From: Sipunculus nudus
Lineage: Eukaryota > Annelida > Sipuncula > Golfingiida > Sipunculidae
Reading direction: 5' to 3'
Assembly (NCBI GenBank): GCA_026874595.1
Contig: CM049322.1
Span: 34,901,840-34,965,839 of the forward strand
DNA length: 64,000 nt
The position numbers were made by a program, and so were the translations under genes. Each line of letters begins with the position of its first letter. The stretch's first letter is position 1. Of this stretch, positions 47,661-58,988 are shown in pieces. The notes under the pieces are model-generated. The model searched no databases. It saw only the letters and a program-made list of their open reading frames with translations, and was not told where the DNA came from.

Positions 47661-48520
47661 AAGTAATGAAAAGTGGCATAAGTTACTTTAGCTATTTGTT
47701 CGTTTCATGTAAAATCAATCAAGTTCAATTTTTAAAAAAAATCAATCAAATATACTTTTGTAATTTACGACAACGGGACAATGTTGATTTATCCGCAAAA
47801 TTGCAAAAAGAGGAAAATAAAATTTATGAATTACACTGCAGTCACATTAATAAGTCCTTATATCCACTTAAAACAGAATAGATCCGTACGAACAGTCGGC
47901 TCGTTCCGGAAATAGATCCGCATTTTACTTTTACCAATCCGTCCCAAATTTATAACTGTTGTTCCTTCACCATGGTTTATCATTCTTCAAAAACAGATCG
48001 AAATTCATTGAGAATTTCGGAGATCCAAGCAAACAAACAATCAACCAAACAAAGCACGCTGATAACATAACCTCCACCACTTTTTAGAGAGGTAATAAAC
48101 ACATTACTTATCCATTTTGCAGCAGATCCTTTTGGAGCGCGTCATCGACGTAAATGAAATCATTGACTTGATTGGATCATAAAACAGCTTGACAAGGTAC
48201 CAGAAAACGTCAGGGCTTAGTACATGGGTATTCTAACACTATGTCGCAAACCGCTTCGGGGGAGAATTTAAGATAATATTATCGGCGACTTCGTGCTCAA
48301 ACGGTCGTAGCCAGGCACTTGCAAGGCGAGAAATCCCTGTTTAACGTTCTTCCAATGCCGGCTTAAAGTGCACAAGACCCAGGAGCAATGGTTATCGCTC
48401 TGACAAGTTCTGCTATTAGGTATCATTTGAATTGTTTCGTGAGTGTGATTTAAGTAAATTTAAGAACTGCAAAAAATTATAATTAAAGTTCCCCTATTAG
48501 CATAAAATTTCCTAGCTTAA
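47661..48520. other. Unique sequence
   Basis: No supported feature. Confidence 0.5.
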
Positions 48521-48617
48521 TCACTAGATCTTGTGAAAGCTATGGAAGTGCGAACACACACACACACATATATATACTTTTATTACTAAATCTTGTAAAA
48601 GCTATGGAAGTGTGAAC

Positions 48618-48665
<48 letters not shown>

Positions 48666-48670
48666 TTTTA
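48521..48670. repeat. 61-bp tandem duplication carrying (CA)n/(TA)n
   Basis: CTTGTGAAAGCTATGGAAGTG and CTTGTAAAAGCTATGGAAGTG lie about 61 bp apart; each is followed by a dinucleotide run and a CTTTTAT block. Copy 1 has CA then TA; copy 2 has a longer TA run. Confidence 0.88.
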
Positions 48671-49720
48671 TATTTATATATAACTGTATGCTTTGTATAT
48701 GTTTACTTTATTAAGTCGATACTCTTTCATATGTTCATCGATAATACATGTATTTGAATATAAAAGAAATTATAACAAATTTTATACGATTGTTTCAGAT
48801 ATTTAACAGAATGTTGACACATGCATACCAGAGCTAGTCATATGGTGGAAAGCCTCGATATGAGTGAAAATTCAATTATAGCACATAAATGTGTTTTTTT
48901 TTTAAATCAGTTACATCAGCAAGACTTCAATTTTTTTAGATCTGCGTAAATCCAGAATTACAGCTGCACATTCATCCATATACAACTGCATAAAGATGGA
49001 GCAACTGCGTGTTAAAATAAGTGATGGAGATTAGTTTTGAAATCATAATCAATGATTAAAAAATAAAAACGACTATTGATCGATTTTTATCGATTATTTT
49101 ATGTACTTTCTTTATTACCTTGAAATCTTGACCTAAATAAAAGTGTGACATGTGCATCGGTATTCATAACGAAAACCATCAATCCACCAGCATGCAAGTT
49201 CGACTTGCCGTTTTGTCGTTTGGTTGGCTGCGCCAGATTCCGTTTTAATGCTGTTCATTACTTTGTGTTCGTATATCTCTTACAGGATTAGATTCTTCGC
49301 ATGTGCATGTATAATTGTTTAAAATCGATTTATGCTAAAACGCAATTGATTTAATCCTTTTGAAGAATAACGATAAATCATAGATTTATTCGATTAATCG
49401 GCACATCACTAGTTACAAAAATATGGTACATGGGAATCAACCAGGAATCTTTGTTTCTATAGATGAGCTGGTATTTAAGAATTACATAATTAAATAATAA
49501 TTACTCCTTTCGTAAAGTGAGAAAATCGAAACTTGCATTTACCGGTTACCACATTGTTCCAAAGCATTGTATATTCAAATGTTTACCTTCCTGAAATAGA
49601 TTGGATTACAGAGAAAATATGATAAGACCAAAATCCCTCGAAGGTTTGGAATATAATCCGGCCAAATACTGGCATGTTTTTCTTTGTTGTAGTGTAACAA
49701 GTAGTATGCAGGTTATTCAT
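48671..49720. other. Unique AT-rich sequence
   Basis: No supported feature. Confidence 0.5.
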
Positions 49721-49751
<31 letters not shown>

Positions 49752-49780
49752 TAAAAATAATAATAATAATTATAATAATA
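49721..49780. repeat. (AAT)n microsatellite
   Basis: AAT triplets with AAAAT interruptions. Confidence 0.95.
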
Positions 49781-50433
49781 TTTTATTTTGAAAAGTGTAA
49801 AATCTATGATGTCGTGCTCTTTAACGCTATTACAAACAAGCAGTTATATAGAAAATGAATGACTATGAAGAAAAACATATTCGTTAAAATAAAGATGCCA
49901 GACTAAAATTTTGATGTTACTTAAGCTAAATAAAAAAAAATGCACATGGTCCAGTATTATTCTATTATGTGATCTAAAATCCATACACTTAGGTAAAATA
50001 ACGGTATAGAAATAAAATTTGCACTATCTGCAAAATCACAGGCCATCAAAATATTGTACAAATAAGTATATCTTGGGCTTTTTTAAATTTTCGTCTGCGA
50101 AATCAGTACACAATTATTTATGTAGACGTGAATTGTTAGCAGTTACTCATGTATTTGTAAATTATGCCTGTAATCTACATTGATTCTTGCAAATATATAT
50201 ATAAGCACAATATGTTTACATAGGTAATCTAGTCACCTTCAGTTCTATAACAAATCTTATAACGTCATTTGTCCAATTAAACCAAAGCCTATTAAAGGTG
50301 CATATACATTTGCAATAATGCGTGCATTATATCAACCTATAAGTCTATTTTGGCTAAACACAAAAGTTTCCAAGCAAAACCGTCCAGACAACCCGCTCAT
50401 TTTGTCCTATTCACCCTTATTTTACGTAGTTGT
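49781..50433. other. Unique AT-rich sequence
   Basis: No supported feature. Confidence 0.5.
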
Positions 50434-50730
50434 GTGTGAGTTAACACAATCCACGTGGGTCTGTTTATTTCAACAAGACTTCCTGTCCAGAGGTCCGATC
50501 TTGCGCGTGCGTGACAACAACCAAATCAGGAGAATTAACATTAAAGAAGATTAATGGAGACACACCGATTGGGTGCTTGAAAAATCTTAATGTTTGACCA
50601 CCAGGTGGCGTGTGCGGTTAGTATATATTTTCCACCACTGATCTCGCCCGGTGCAAGCTTGTTTTGTACAGGAATAAACATAAATAAACAGTTTTACGAA
50701 ATATTGATAGATACCATACACATTTAACAA
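50434..50730 (+). repeat. Dispersed pair R, copy 1
   Basis: Shares with 53213-53445: GTGAGT.AACACA, CCACGTG.GTCTGTTTA, AGAGGTCCGATCTTGCGC, CGACAA, then GATC.CGCCCG.TGCAAG, TGTACAGG and ACGAAATATTGA. Here about 90 bp, including a CTCF-like motif, is added between the two halves. The frame across the shared block reads SRGPILRVRDNNQIRR, close to TRGPILRKRDNSQTRR in the other copy. Confidence 0.75.
50598..50611 (+). promoter_or_regulatory. CTCF-like motif
   Basis: CCACCAGGTGGCGT matches 13 of 14 positions of the CTCF core. It lies in the part of pair R that is absent from copy 2. Confidence 0.35.
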
Positions 50731-53212
50731 ACAACACTATAAATCATGTATATTAAACATATATAGGACCCTTTAATTAATAGCTCTAAAAATATAAAAT
50801 AAATGATTTGGTTTCCAATACTTAAGAAAACTGCATATGGGAACATATTTATGATATATACATATGTATGCAATATTCAATATATAAGAATAAAAAAATA
50901 ATAATTATAATGATAATAATTATCATAATAATATTATTAATAATAAATATACATATGAATACAACCACACGTTTAGAGTGCGACCATTTCTGATTGTAGA
51001 AGCCTTACTGTTCCTGGCGGCAGTAAATTTTTAAAAGTGCTTTTGCTTTTTATTTCCCTGTGTGGCTGATGCCTGCCTGGTCAATCCATCTCTTTACGCT
51101 GGTGTCTGGTGCTTCGTCTCTGTTAAAGCCTGGGCCTTTTTTTCCGGCTTGTCCTATATCCACCATACTCTCTTCTGCTGCTGTTTTATTAATCCTACAG
51201 TGCACCTTCTCTTCGGCATGGTAAATCGTAAGATCATGGTCAAAGGCTAAAGGTCAAAGGTTAATACAACGGATAATGGTAAATCCGGTTAGCACATAAT
51301 ATCATTATGTTTTTTTATTATATATATTTTTTTTATGTGAGATCTTCCGTTTTTATTCATGATCCTTACTGGATTTAATATCCTTTCATACTATTGACAG
51401 GGTTTCTGTTACATGACTCAGCAGCTACTCAACAATATATATTTACATTTACATTTGTATGTTAAGTTATTACTTATATATGAGTACTTTAATAAATATT
51501 AATTACATATATACATATATGTTTCAAATATTAATGTTGTGTGTTTTAATGAAAGTCGGTTATCAAATAATTTAAATTTTCGTCATTGAGAAGTTATTTC
51601 TTCGAAGAATGTTTATAAAGTGTTAACGCTGCAGGGTAAAGAACTGCCAATATAAAGTTACAGGAGAAAGAACCGCACTAGAGTCAACAGGCGGTGAAAC
51701 AACTTCTTTTATAGGAGCTGTCGTTTTCTTAGAACCAGCCGTTGACATTGGTTTATATATATATAGTACACTCTCACACCACACAGTCGCTGCTTCAGTT
51801 TTGACTAGAGGCCGCTAATAACTTAAAGGCCACAGGTAATATATGGTTTACTTTTCCTTGTAGACTAGCCCCTTCGTATGTATATTATAAAAAAGCCTGA
51901 TATGAAACCCGGACCGCTAATGGACACTATACTTGTATATAAAACCAGGGCTGTTTGGAAAAAAAAGGACTAAGGTGGAAAGGTAATATTATTGGCTGAT
52001 TATAAAAATGATATATTACAGAGATGTGCTGCTCGATTCTTTATAGGTGCTATTAAATACTGAAGATGGTTAATGATAGTTTAAGAGAGAAAAAAATCAG
52101 CCAGTTAACGTTATGGTCATAGGCATTGGGTTTCCTTCATCACAATAATGGTATTCCGATGTTGCAAATTTCGATGAATATCTGTTCTATCTCATTGTAT
52201 TTTCATGATGATATATAAATTCTTTTTTACGTGATATTTTATTTTATTAACGAAGTTGATTTTTTTGGAATATGTTTACTTTTTTTAATAAAAACAAAAT
52301 GAAAAAATAACAAGCGATATCTGAGAGATTTTGTAGGGAATCTACCAACATCTGTAAAACTGTTCATTTCTGGATTTGGGACTGAACTCAAGCACCCAAA
52401 GTGTATGTCCCTATTTCTCAGCAGAAAAGGTTTTATGAATAATTGCCACTTAAGATTTTATACATAAGAAATTTCTGTTTTTATTTAACAAGTTCATTTT
52501 TTATGGGTTTTTTTTTTGTTTTTTCCCTGTTGTCTGTTAGTAATATTATTCCAAAAGTAAAGTTGGAATTTGAACGAAAATAAGAAAAGGGTTAGTGTAA
52601 CATCAGTGGAATAACATAGAAGTTCAGGTTGCGATGTGAATCTTCATAATATGTTTAGATTTTAAAGGGCTGTTTGCCATTATGACATAGTGGTTGGCGG
52701 AGAGCCAATAGAGAACACTTTTATTGTTTCCTTGTCCTTAGGTAGAAGATAGATCATGATGCCAGCATGAGGCGAGTGTGGCCACTGTCAAACCTCAGGT
52801 GAGAATGTGGTAGCCTAATGAAAAATTCCGGCATATAAGATGACCAGTCATTATAAAGGGGCTAAATACTTAAGTAACACAAATTTAAACGTTTTAGAAG
52901 TCTGGCCCTTTGACTATCATGTTTAGCTCACGGAATGGCAGTATAGAATGTTTTGGCTTTATAATAACACCCGTTCAAAATTTATGCAGACGTTTGAACT
53001 ATTTGGCGAATTATAACTTAATTGTTGTGGTGTTGCAATTTAATTGTGGGATAAAACCTGCAGGGTAATTTCTTCATTCACCAGGGCCTTTGTTCTGGAG
53101 CAGACCTGGGATCCAACAAAAAAAAGAGTTTGAGCCATGACACAGCAAAACCATCCCGGCAGACAGGCTAATTTTCTCCAGTGTACCTGTTTTATACTTA
53201 GCTATGATTCTG
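50731..53212. other. Unique AT-rich sequence
   Basis: TCAAAGGCTAAAGGTCAAAG at 51240-51259, running into GTTAA, contains two overlapping DR1-like nuclear-receptor motifs. No gene supported. Confidence 0.45.
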
Positions 53213-53445
53213 TATGTGAGTAAACACAGCCCACGTGTGTCTGTTTACCATATCAAAACTGCGTGACTAGAGGTCCGATCTTGCGCAAACGCGACAATTC
53301 CCAAACAAGGAGAAGAAATATGAGAGAAGGATGTTTATGTTTAGCGCTACTGATCGCGCCCGCTGCAAGATTTTATCCACTTCTGTACAGGATTGAGCAA
53401 GCGGTTTTAGAACGAAATATTGACAAATACTTTCATATTTTTCAG
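53213..53445 (+). repeat. Dispersed pair R, copy 2
   Basis: Same orientation as copy 1, about 2.8 kb downstream, without the extra 90 bp. Both copies keep the CCACGTG E-box and the AGAGGTCCGATCTTGCGC block almost unchanged. Confidence 0.75.
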
Positions 53446-54308
53446 GATACACTATTATTCATGTATATTTATTATACCTGGTATGTGAATAGGTACCTTT
53501 AATGTAGACACCAAATATTGAACATACAAAATAAATATAAACAATAATCTGTAATAATATGCAATAATTATGATACTAATAAAAATATTTGAATTTGAAG
53601 AATGGGTGCCATATTAGATCACTTATCTTGCACCAAATAATAAGATAACAAGGTAACAATCCATCACAGAACTCTACTTAGGCTGGTTATCCATATTGCA
53701 GTAGTTTTTCCGGAAATGTGTTCAGTTTGTTGAAAATTGAACTATTGTTGTAACTTGCTAATATAACCAGCGGACAAAGTGCCATAACGTGGCAAGCTCA
53801 GTACATAGGAATTTCTATTTATCTTAGTAATCTACTGGGGCACCATTTAGGCTTAAATTTGCCTGGGACTGACTGTGAAATGGCCATGGAATAACACTTG
53901 TTCGGAGTGTAATCTCAGTTTCACGATCTCCCGATGCCGCTTTAAAGTGCAGAAGGCTAATTCATTACGGGTTGCGGTCTTGACTTGTTCTGTTGTATGG
54001 TAATCTAGGGACTTAAGCTCATGCCTGTGTCTGTCAATAAGACCATAATGTTTCCTTAACTAGATAAGTGTGGTCGTACGACTACATGTATACCTCCGCC
54101 TATAATTATAGATCCTTTAACCAAGTTTCATCTTTTGAACACAGTCTTACCTTCAATAAGTTGAGTTCATCTCGTCAGTCACTGCTGACCCAATAATACA
54201 TATTGAATACGCTATATACATAGGACGGCCTCAATCACTATACAAAGGAAAAGCCCTCTTTCATAAGAGTGTATTATCCTTTTAATTCACTTTAAGCGTG
54301 TAAATGTT

Positions 54309-54311
<3 letters not shown>
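53446..54311. other. Unique AT-rich sequence
   Basis: No supported feature. Confidence 0.5.
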
Positions 54312-54347
<36 letters not shown>

Positions 54348-54366
54348 CTCTGATATATATATATAT
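54312..54366. repeat. (TA)n microsatellite
   Basis: Two TA runs separated by AACTCTG. Confidence 0.95.
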
Positions 54367-54974
54367 TTCTGTCACTATTGGTACAGGCTGTACTTTTTCA
54401 CCTGCAACATCATTGCCTAGTAGCAACTGAATTCCCTTAAAGGGTATAGTAGTTCTTATGCCCACAGTAATATTCCGAGAAATCAAATTTCACTTTAAAT
54501 GTATACTGTGAAGTGGAACTGAGGTGTGCTTGTCTGAAAACACACCATTAACAAGTGCATGTGCACCAGTAAAGGACCTATTAGAAAATGGCAAAGTGTT
54601 TGCTAACATGAGAGTCTGGCCTGAAATAATGGAGAATACATGTATATGTGTGAGTAGATATGAAACATATATCTATATACAATAAGTATATAAATAAACA
54701 CATAAGCTGCATAAATAATGAGCCTATAAAACGAAACCAAAGTAGAACAGTTAATATTATGATTACGTATTTAAAAAATGTTAATTCAATCAGCTTAACC
54801 GATGTTATGTATATAAATATAAAAGTACACAACAACAAAATTTCCGCCTGATCAATAATTTGTATTATAGCGACAAAATCATCATTTCACATTATTGCCA
54901 AGGGTCACTTTTGTCCCCATATATCTGGTCCGTGAGACTGTTTAATGGAACTCATAGACCATTCATCAGTTCTC
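54367..54974. other. Unique AT-rich sequence
   Basis: No supported feature. Confidence 0.45.
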
Positions 54975-54988
54975 CCTCCAGGGGGCAG
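54975..54988 (+). promoter_or_regulatory. CTCF-like motif
   Basis: CCTCCAGGGGGCAG matches 13 of 14 positions of the CTCF core and is followed by CAGGG. It sits in a moderately GC-rich patch (54890-55110). Confidence 0.35.
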
Positions 54989-55499
54989 CAGGGTTGCAAG
55001 GCGATGGCCATTAAATCGTTTATTTCATATCTGTGGTACAGGGCAACTTTGGGTTTAATGACTGTATACTGCACACCAAGGCCAGTTTATCTTTATCTGA
55101 AACCGCTAACATAAAACACGCTAGGTCACAAAATCGTCTCTATAGACCGCATATCTCTGTTGCTTTAATATATACTAGCACCATTTTCGTGAAATCCTCC
55201 ATGATAACTTGTGTCTATTCACCTAAGATTCTATGCCCTGAAACTTCGAAAGCGCTCCCAAAAGCATGCTTTTGATAAACATGATATCTATAGTGTACAC
55301 TCACGAGACGTCAAAGACTCTCGCGAGATTAGGTAGTAATAATTGAGATATTGTCCGCCACGGAAATGAAGTATTGATTGGTTCCACATGGCCTTGGATA
55401 TCTATACATTTTAACATCATTTTTCAACAACATATATGGTGACTGTGAGTAAATTAATGTTACAATGTTTCTTCTCGGTTACTTTTTATCCAAGTATCA
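54989..55499. other. Unique sequence
   Basis: Frames at 54860-55114 and 55033-55275 have no domain and are unsupported. Confidence 0.4.
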
Positions 55500-55543
55500 G
55501 ATATATATAAATATATATATATACATATATATATATATTATGT

Positions 55544-55594
<51 letters not shown>

Positions 55595-55673
55595 TTTATA
55601 AAATACATCAATGCAATACTGTCACTTCCCGCAGGTTTCGTGCTTACTTCATGGCGCTCTCTCTCTCCCTCTC

Positions 55674-55742
<69 letters not shown>
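55500..55742. repeat. (TA)n, (CT)n and (TA)n microsatellites
   Basis: TA runs with interruptions to 55592, a unique gap, then CT (55656-55706) passing directly into TA (55706-55742). The Ser-Leu/Tyr-Ile frame through it is an artefact. Confidence 0.96.
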
Positions 55743-55743
<1 letters not shown>

Positions 55744-57150
55744 GTTTACGACATTGTTTCGTAAGATTCTAACTCACTGGAAACGCACAATAGAGTGGAA
55801 TAGATGTTTCAACTATTGGATGTGAGTAAATCGGTTTTTTTTTCCTTAAATACTGCTCTTGCAGCAATTACATTGACAATTTAATTTTTAAATATGATGA
55901 GACCTTTACCATATTTATTCTAACGTTTCTAGGATACTATTCATTTAAACACTAAAATATAGTTTTATACTATCAAATTTATATATTATTTATACTATTT
56001 TATACTATCAAATCTCCGTATTTATATCCGTCAAGGACATCATTAATCGTACGGATCCCTGTCAGAGACATTGTTAATCGTATTTTCATTCCTGTGAGTG
56101 ACATCAATATTCGCTTATTAACATTGTTAGAGCTATAATCAAACTGCATCTCTGGCTTCATCTCATACTTGAACAAAACACCACATCCCTACCTTTTAAG
56201 GAGGTCTTGTTTTAACTCATGTCGTCCATTTTATAATAATTAAATGTAATAATTAAAAACTCTGTGTTTTAAGAAAAAGTCGTGGATTAAGACATTGTTT
56301 CCCCATCGTAGCCCTCAAAATTGAAGTTTTCTGAATCCAGATGCAACTTGACGCTCACGATATGGCTGATGATCAGTAATAAAAGTTTTACGACACGTAT
56401 GTAACTTATGATTTGGTAAGTCTTATGATAAATATTAATTGTTTTTTAAACTTCATTCACAGGCATTGTATTTTGCCAGTAACACTTTAACTCTAACAGT
56501 GCTTTGCTGCCCAATAACTAAAGCAGTCTATAGTCATTTTGAAAGGAAGCCTGGGCTACAGAAGACGAACTGATGTGAAATAAGCGTTAATTTCATTAAC
56601 AAAAAAAAAATCTGGATTTTTTGCACAATTGTAATAACAGTAAATCAATTATGAATCAAGAAGATTTTTATCGCAGCTCAAGCTGTATGATTTGAGGGTC
56701 TTGAGCCACCAGTTCCTTAACCAACGGTTTCGATCGTTAAGTTCTGGATAAAAAAATGAATAAGAACAAGATAAAGGTGGCCGATTTGAGGTTAATAAGT
56801 TTTACTTATAACTCGAGGTCTTAAGATATTAATTGATGGAGGATTGCTCAAGTTAAATTCAACCTATTTATGAAGGTCTAAGCATTGCTATATATGCTTT
56901 GAAGTTTTTATCTATTACAGGTCCTATTCCTGATTCGACTGCTTTGAATAAAGGCTTGATTTTAAAATGACCTTAACTGCCTACCTTCAGTAAATAACCT
57001 TTGGGCATAAACCGAAAGAACGCCATCTTGAGAGATACAAAAAAAATATAAAATCGTATCTGTGTAAAAGCAACGAAGGGTAAAAACTCTCTTTCGCTCA
57101 GTTGGGGTTTCGAATGATAAATTGACTTTCGCGGCTTGTTATCCATATAG
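55743..57150. other. Unique AT-rich sequence
   Basis: No supported feature. Confidence 0.5.
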
Positions 57151-57360
57151 ATCGGGCACAACAACGGGGAAGCCTATTACGGTGAGACACCGGATATAAG
57201 AGCAGCATATCCGGCCAGCAAAGCTGGTCCCAGAGGCGGAATTAAGTCGGCGTATTTCTTCTTTAGGGACAATAATGAGGAGCGACCAAGGCGAGACAAC
57301 CGAAGCCTTTGTACCCAGAGGGGTATTTTGCTGTCCAAGAAGCTCCGATATTTCTTAGGG
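57151..57360 (+). CDS. Weak candidate internal exon, function unknown
   Basis: An acceptor-like CTTGTTATCCATATAG ends at 57150 and a donor-like GGG^GTAATT starts at 57361. They enclose 210 bp (70 codons) with no stop: GHNNGEAYYGETPDIRAAYP, ASKAGPRGGIKSAYFFFRD, NNEERPRRDNRSLCTQRGIL. The composition is near-balanced against AT-rich flanks. There is no ATG at its start, so it could only be internal. The opposite strand is also open. Nothing recognised. Confidence 0.22.
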
Positions 57361-57640
57361 GTAATTACTAACATGAAAGAGCTCTCAAGCAGACCAGGGG
57401 ATGCAATCACCGCGATATAAATACATAAAATACGACGTTTAAACCTGCAAAAACATTTAGGCATAATATTTATTCTTTTAATTTCTTATGTGTAATGATA
57501 TATGTCTCGTGTCCGGAGATTTATTGCTTATTTATTTATTAACGGTAGTCATTTTATTTCGTACTTAATGTCCACATTCTGTTGTGTTGAATTATTTGTA
57601 TTTATCAAAATTTATCCCTGTTGTGTTTCATGTCCGAAAG

Positions 57641-57767
57641 TCCATTCGTACGCTCTGAATACAGCGCGTGACCTCCCGGAGACCTTTCCCGTTACACGCT
57701 GTGAGAAATGGAAGGATTATTCAGGTTTTGCAAGCTGCCAAACACCCAACCAGTTTGCGCTGGGAAG
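57641..57767 (+). CDS. Weak candidate exon, function unknown
   Basis: An acceptor-like TGTTTCATGTCCGAAAG is followed by about 42 codons (HSYALNTARDLPETFPVTRC, EKWKDYSGFASCQTPNQF) and a good donor GGGAAG^GTGAAA at 57768. Its phase does not join to the candidate exon at 57151. CCAAT and GATA-type motifs follow at 57774-57800, so a regulatory patch is an alternative. Confidence 0.22.
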
Positions 57768-58988
57768 GTGAAATTTGATTGGCTCAGCGTGTAGATAACG
57801 ATATCTGCGCCCATGTGTAGCTCGTCGTACAGCACTCAAAGAGAAGAGTTAATTAACTGACCCAAGACCACTCCAGCAAATTAGTAAAGAGACTGTCCTG
57901 ATAAGTTACGATTGGATCCAGTGTATACCAACGGGGGTGGTTAAACAGAGACAGCACCGCCTGGTGACCATACCTGACAGATAACCGCGGTTTCGAGCAG
58001 CGGACAGTGGAGCGAATAGTTGAGCTTAGCGTAACCGCTGCTTATGGAACGTAGTCCATTCGTTACCTGCACATCATTCACAATGGAGGTGTAAATGTTG
58101 TTGGCTTTATATCATTCAAAACCTTAATAAAGTCTTAAATTTCGAATTCTTATAAAGAGAATACAGTCAGCAACAGAAATGTGTATAACATAAAAACTTA
58201 ACTTACAGTGTGAAAATCATCAATATATATTATTTTAAGAAGATGACTGGCTTATTGGTGTGATGCATTTAGATGCACATGCAAATGTTATGTCGCTTTC
58301 CCAAATGAAAATGTAAATGCTTTATCAGTCAATGCATTTGAAACAATTACAAATTAAAATTTAAATGAATCATAGGACATTCAATTAGAATGCAAATATA
58401 TTAAAATACTTAAACAAGCAAATGGACCATTGTAAAGGCATTAAATCTTAATAAAAATGTTTTAAGTCTAAATATAAATTGTATCTGTATAATTTTTATT
58501 TGCCATTGATAAAGTTTTAGGCATAGCAAAATGAAATTACCAATTAAATTGAAAACTTAGCACAGAAGAAAAATATGTTTAAATCACAATTTAGGTTACT
58601 CTTCTTTACTGGTAATAATTTGTAACACTAACTTGGTTTTATGTAGAAATGACACCTATACAAGTGCAAGTGAACAAATCACTCATTTAAATTACACCTG
58701 ACATCCATGAGCGAGTTAATGAAGTTGCAAGATTAATAAAAAAATAAAAAAAAGGTTTGTTTACATGTGTATTAAATTACTTCGGTGAACTGTTACAGGA
58801 AAATATGTAATTTTGAAAATGTATTAAAGGTGTTGAATTGAATTTTCCAAATGTTCTTGTTGACTTTGGCCTTTGATAGTATATTAAACTATCACTATTG
58901 CTTTTTATTTTTAAAAAATTGCTTTTGCCCTTTGATCATTTTACAAATACAAAGCATTTGCATTTGATCCAACTCTGAGAGAAGGTAA
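57768..58988. other. Unique AT-rich sequence
   Basis: No supported feature. Confidence 0.45.
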
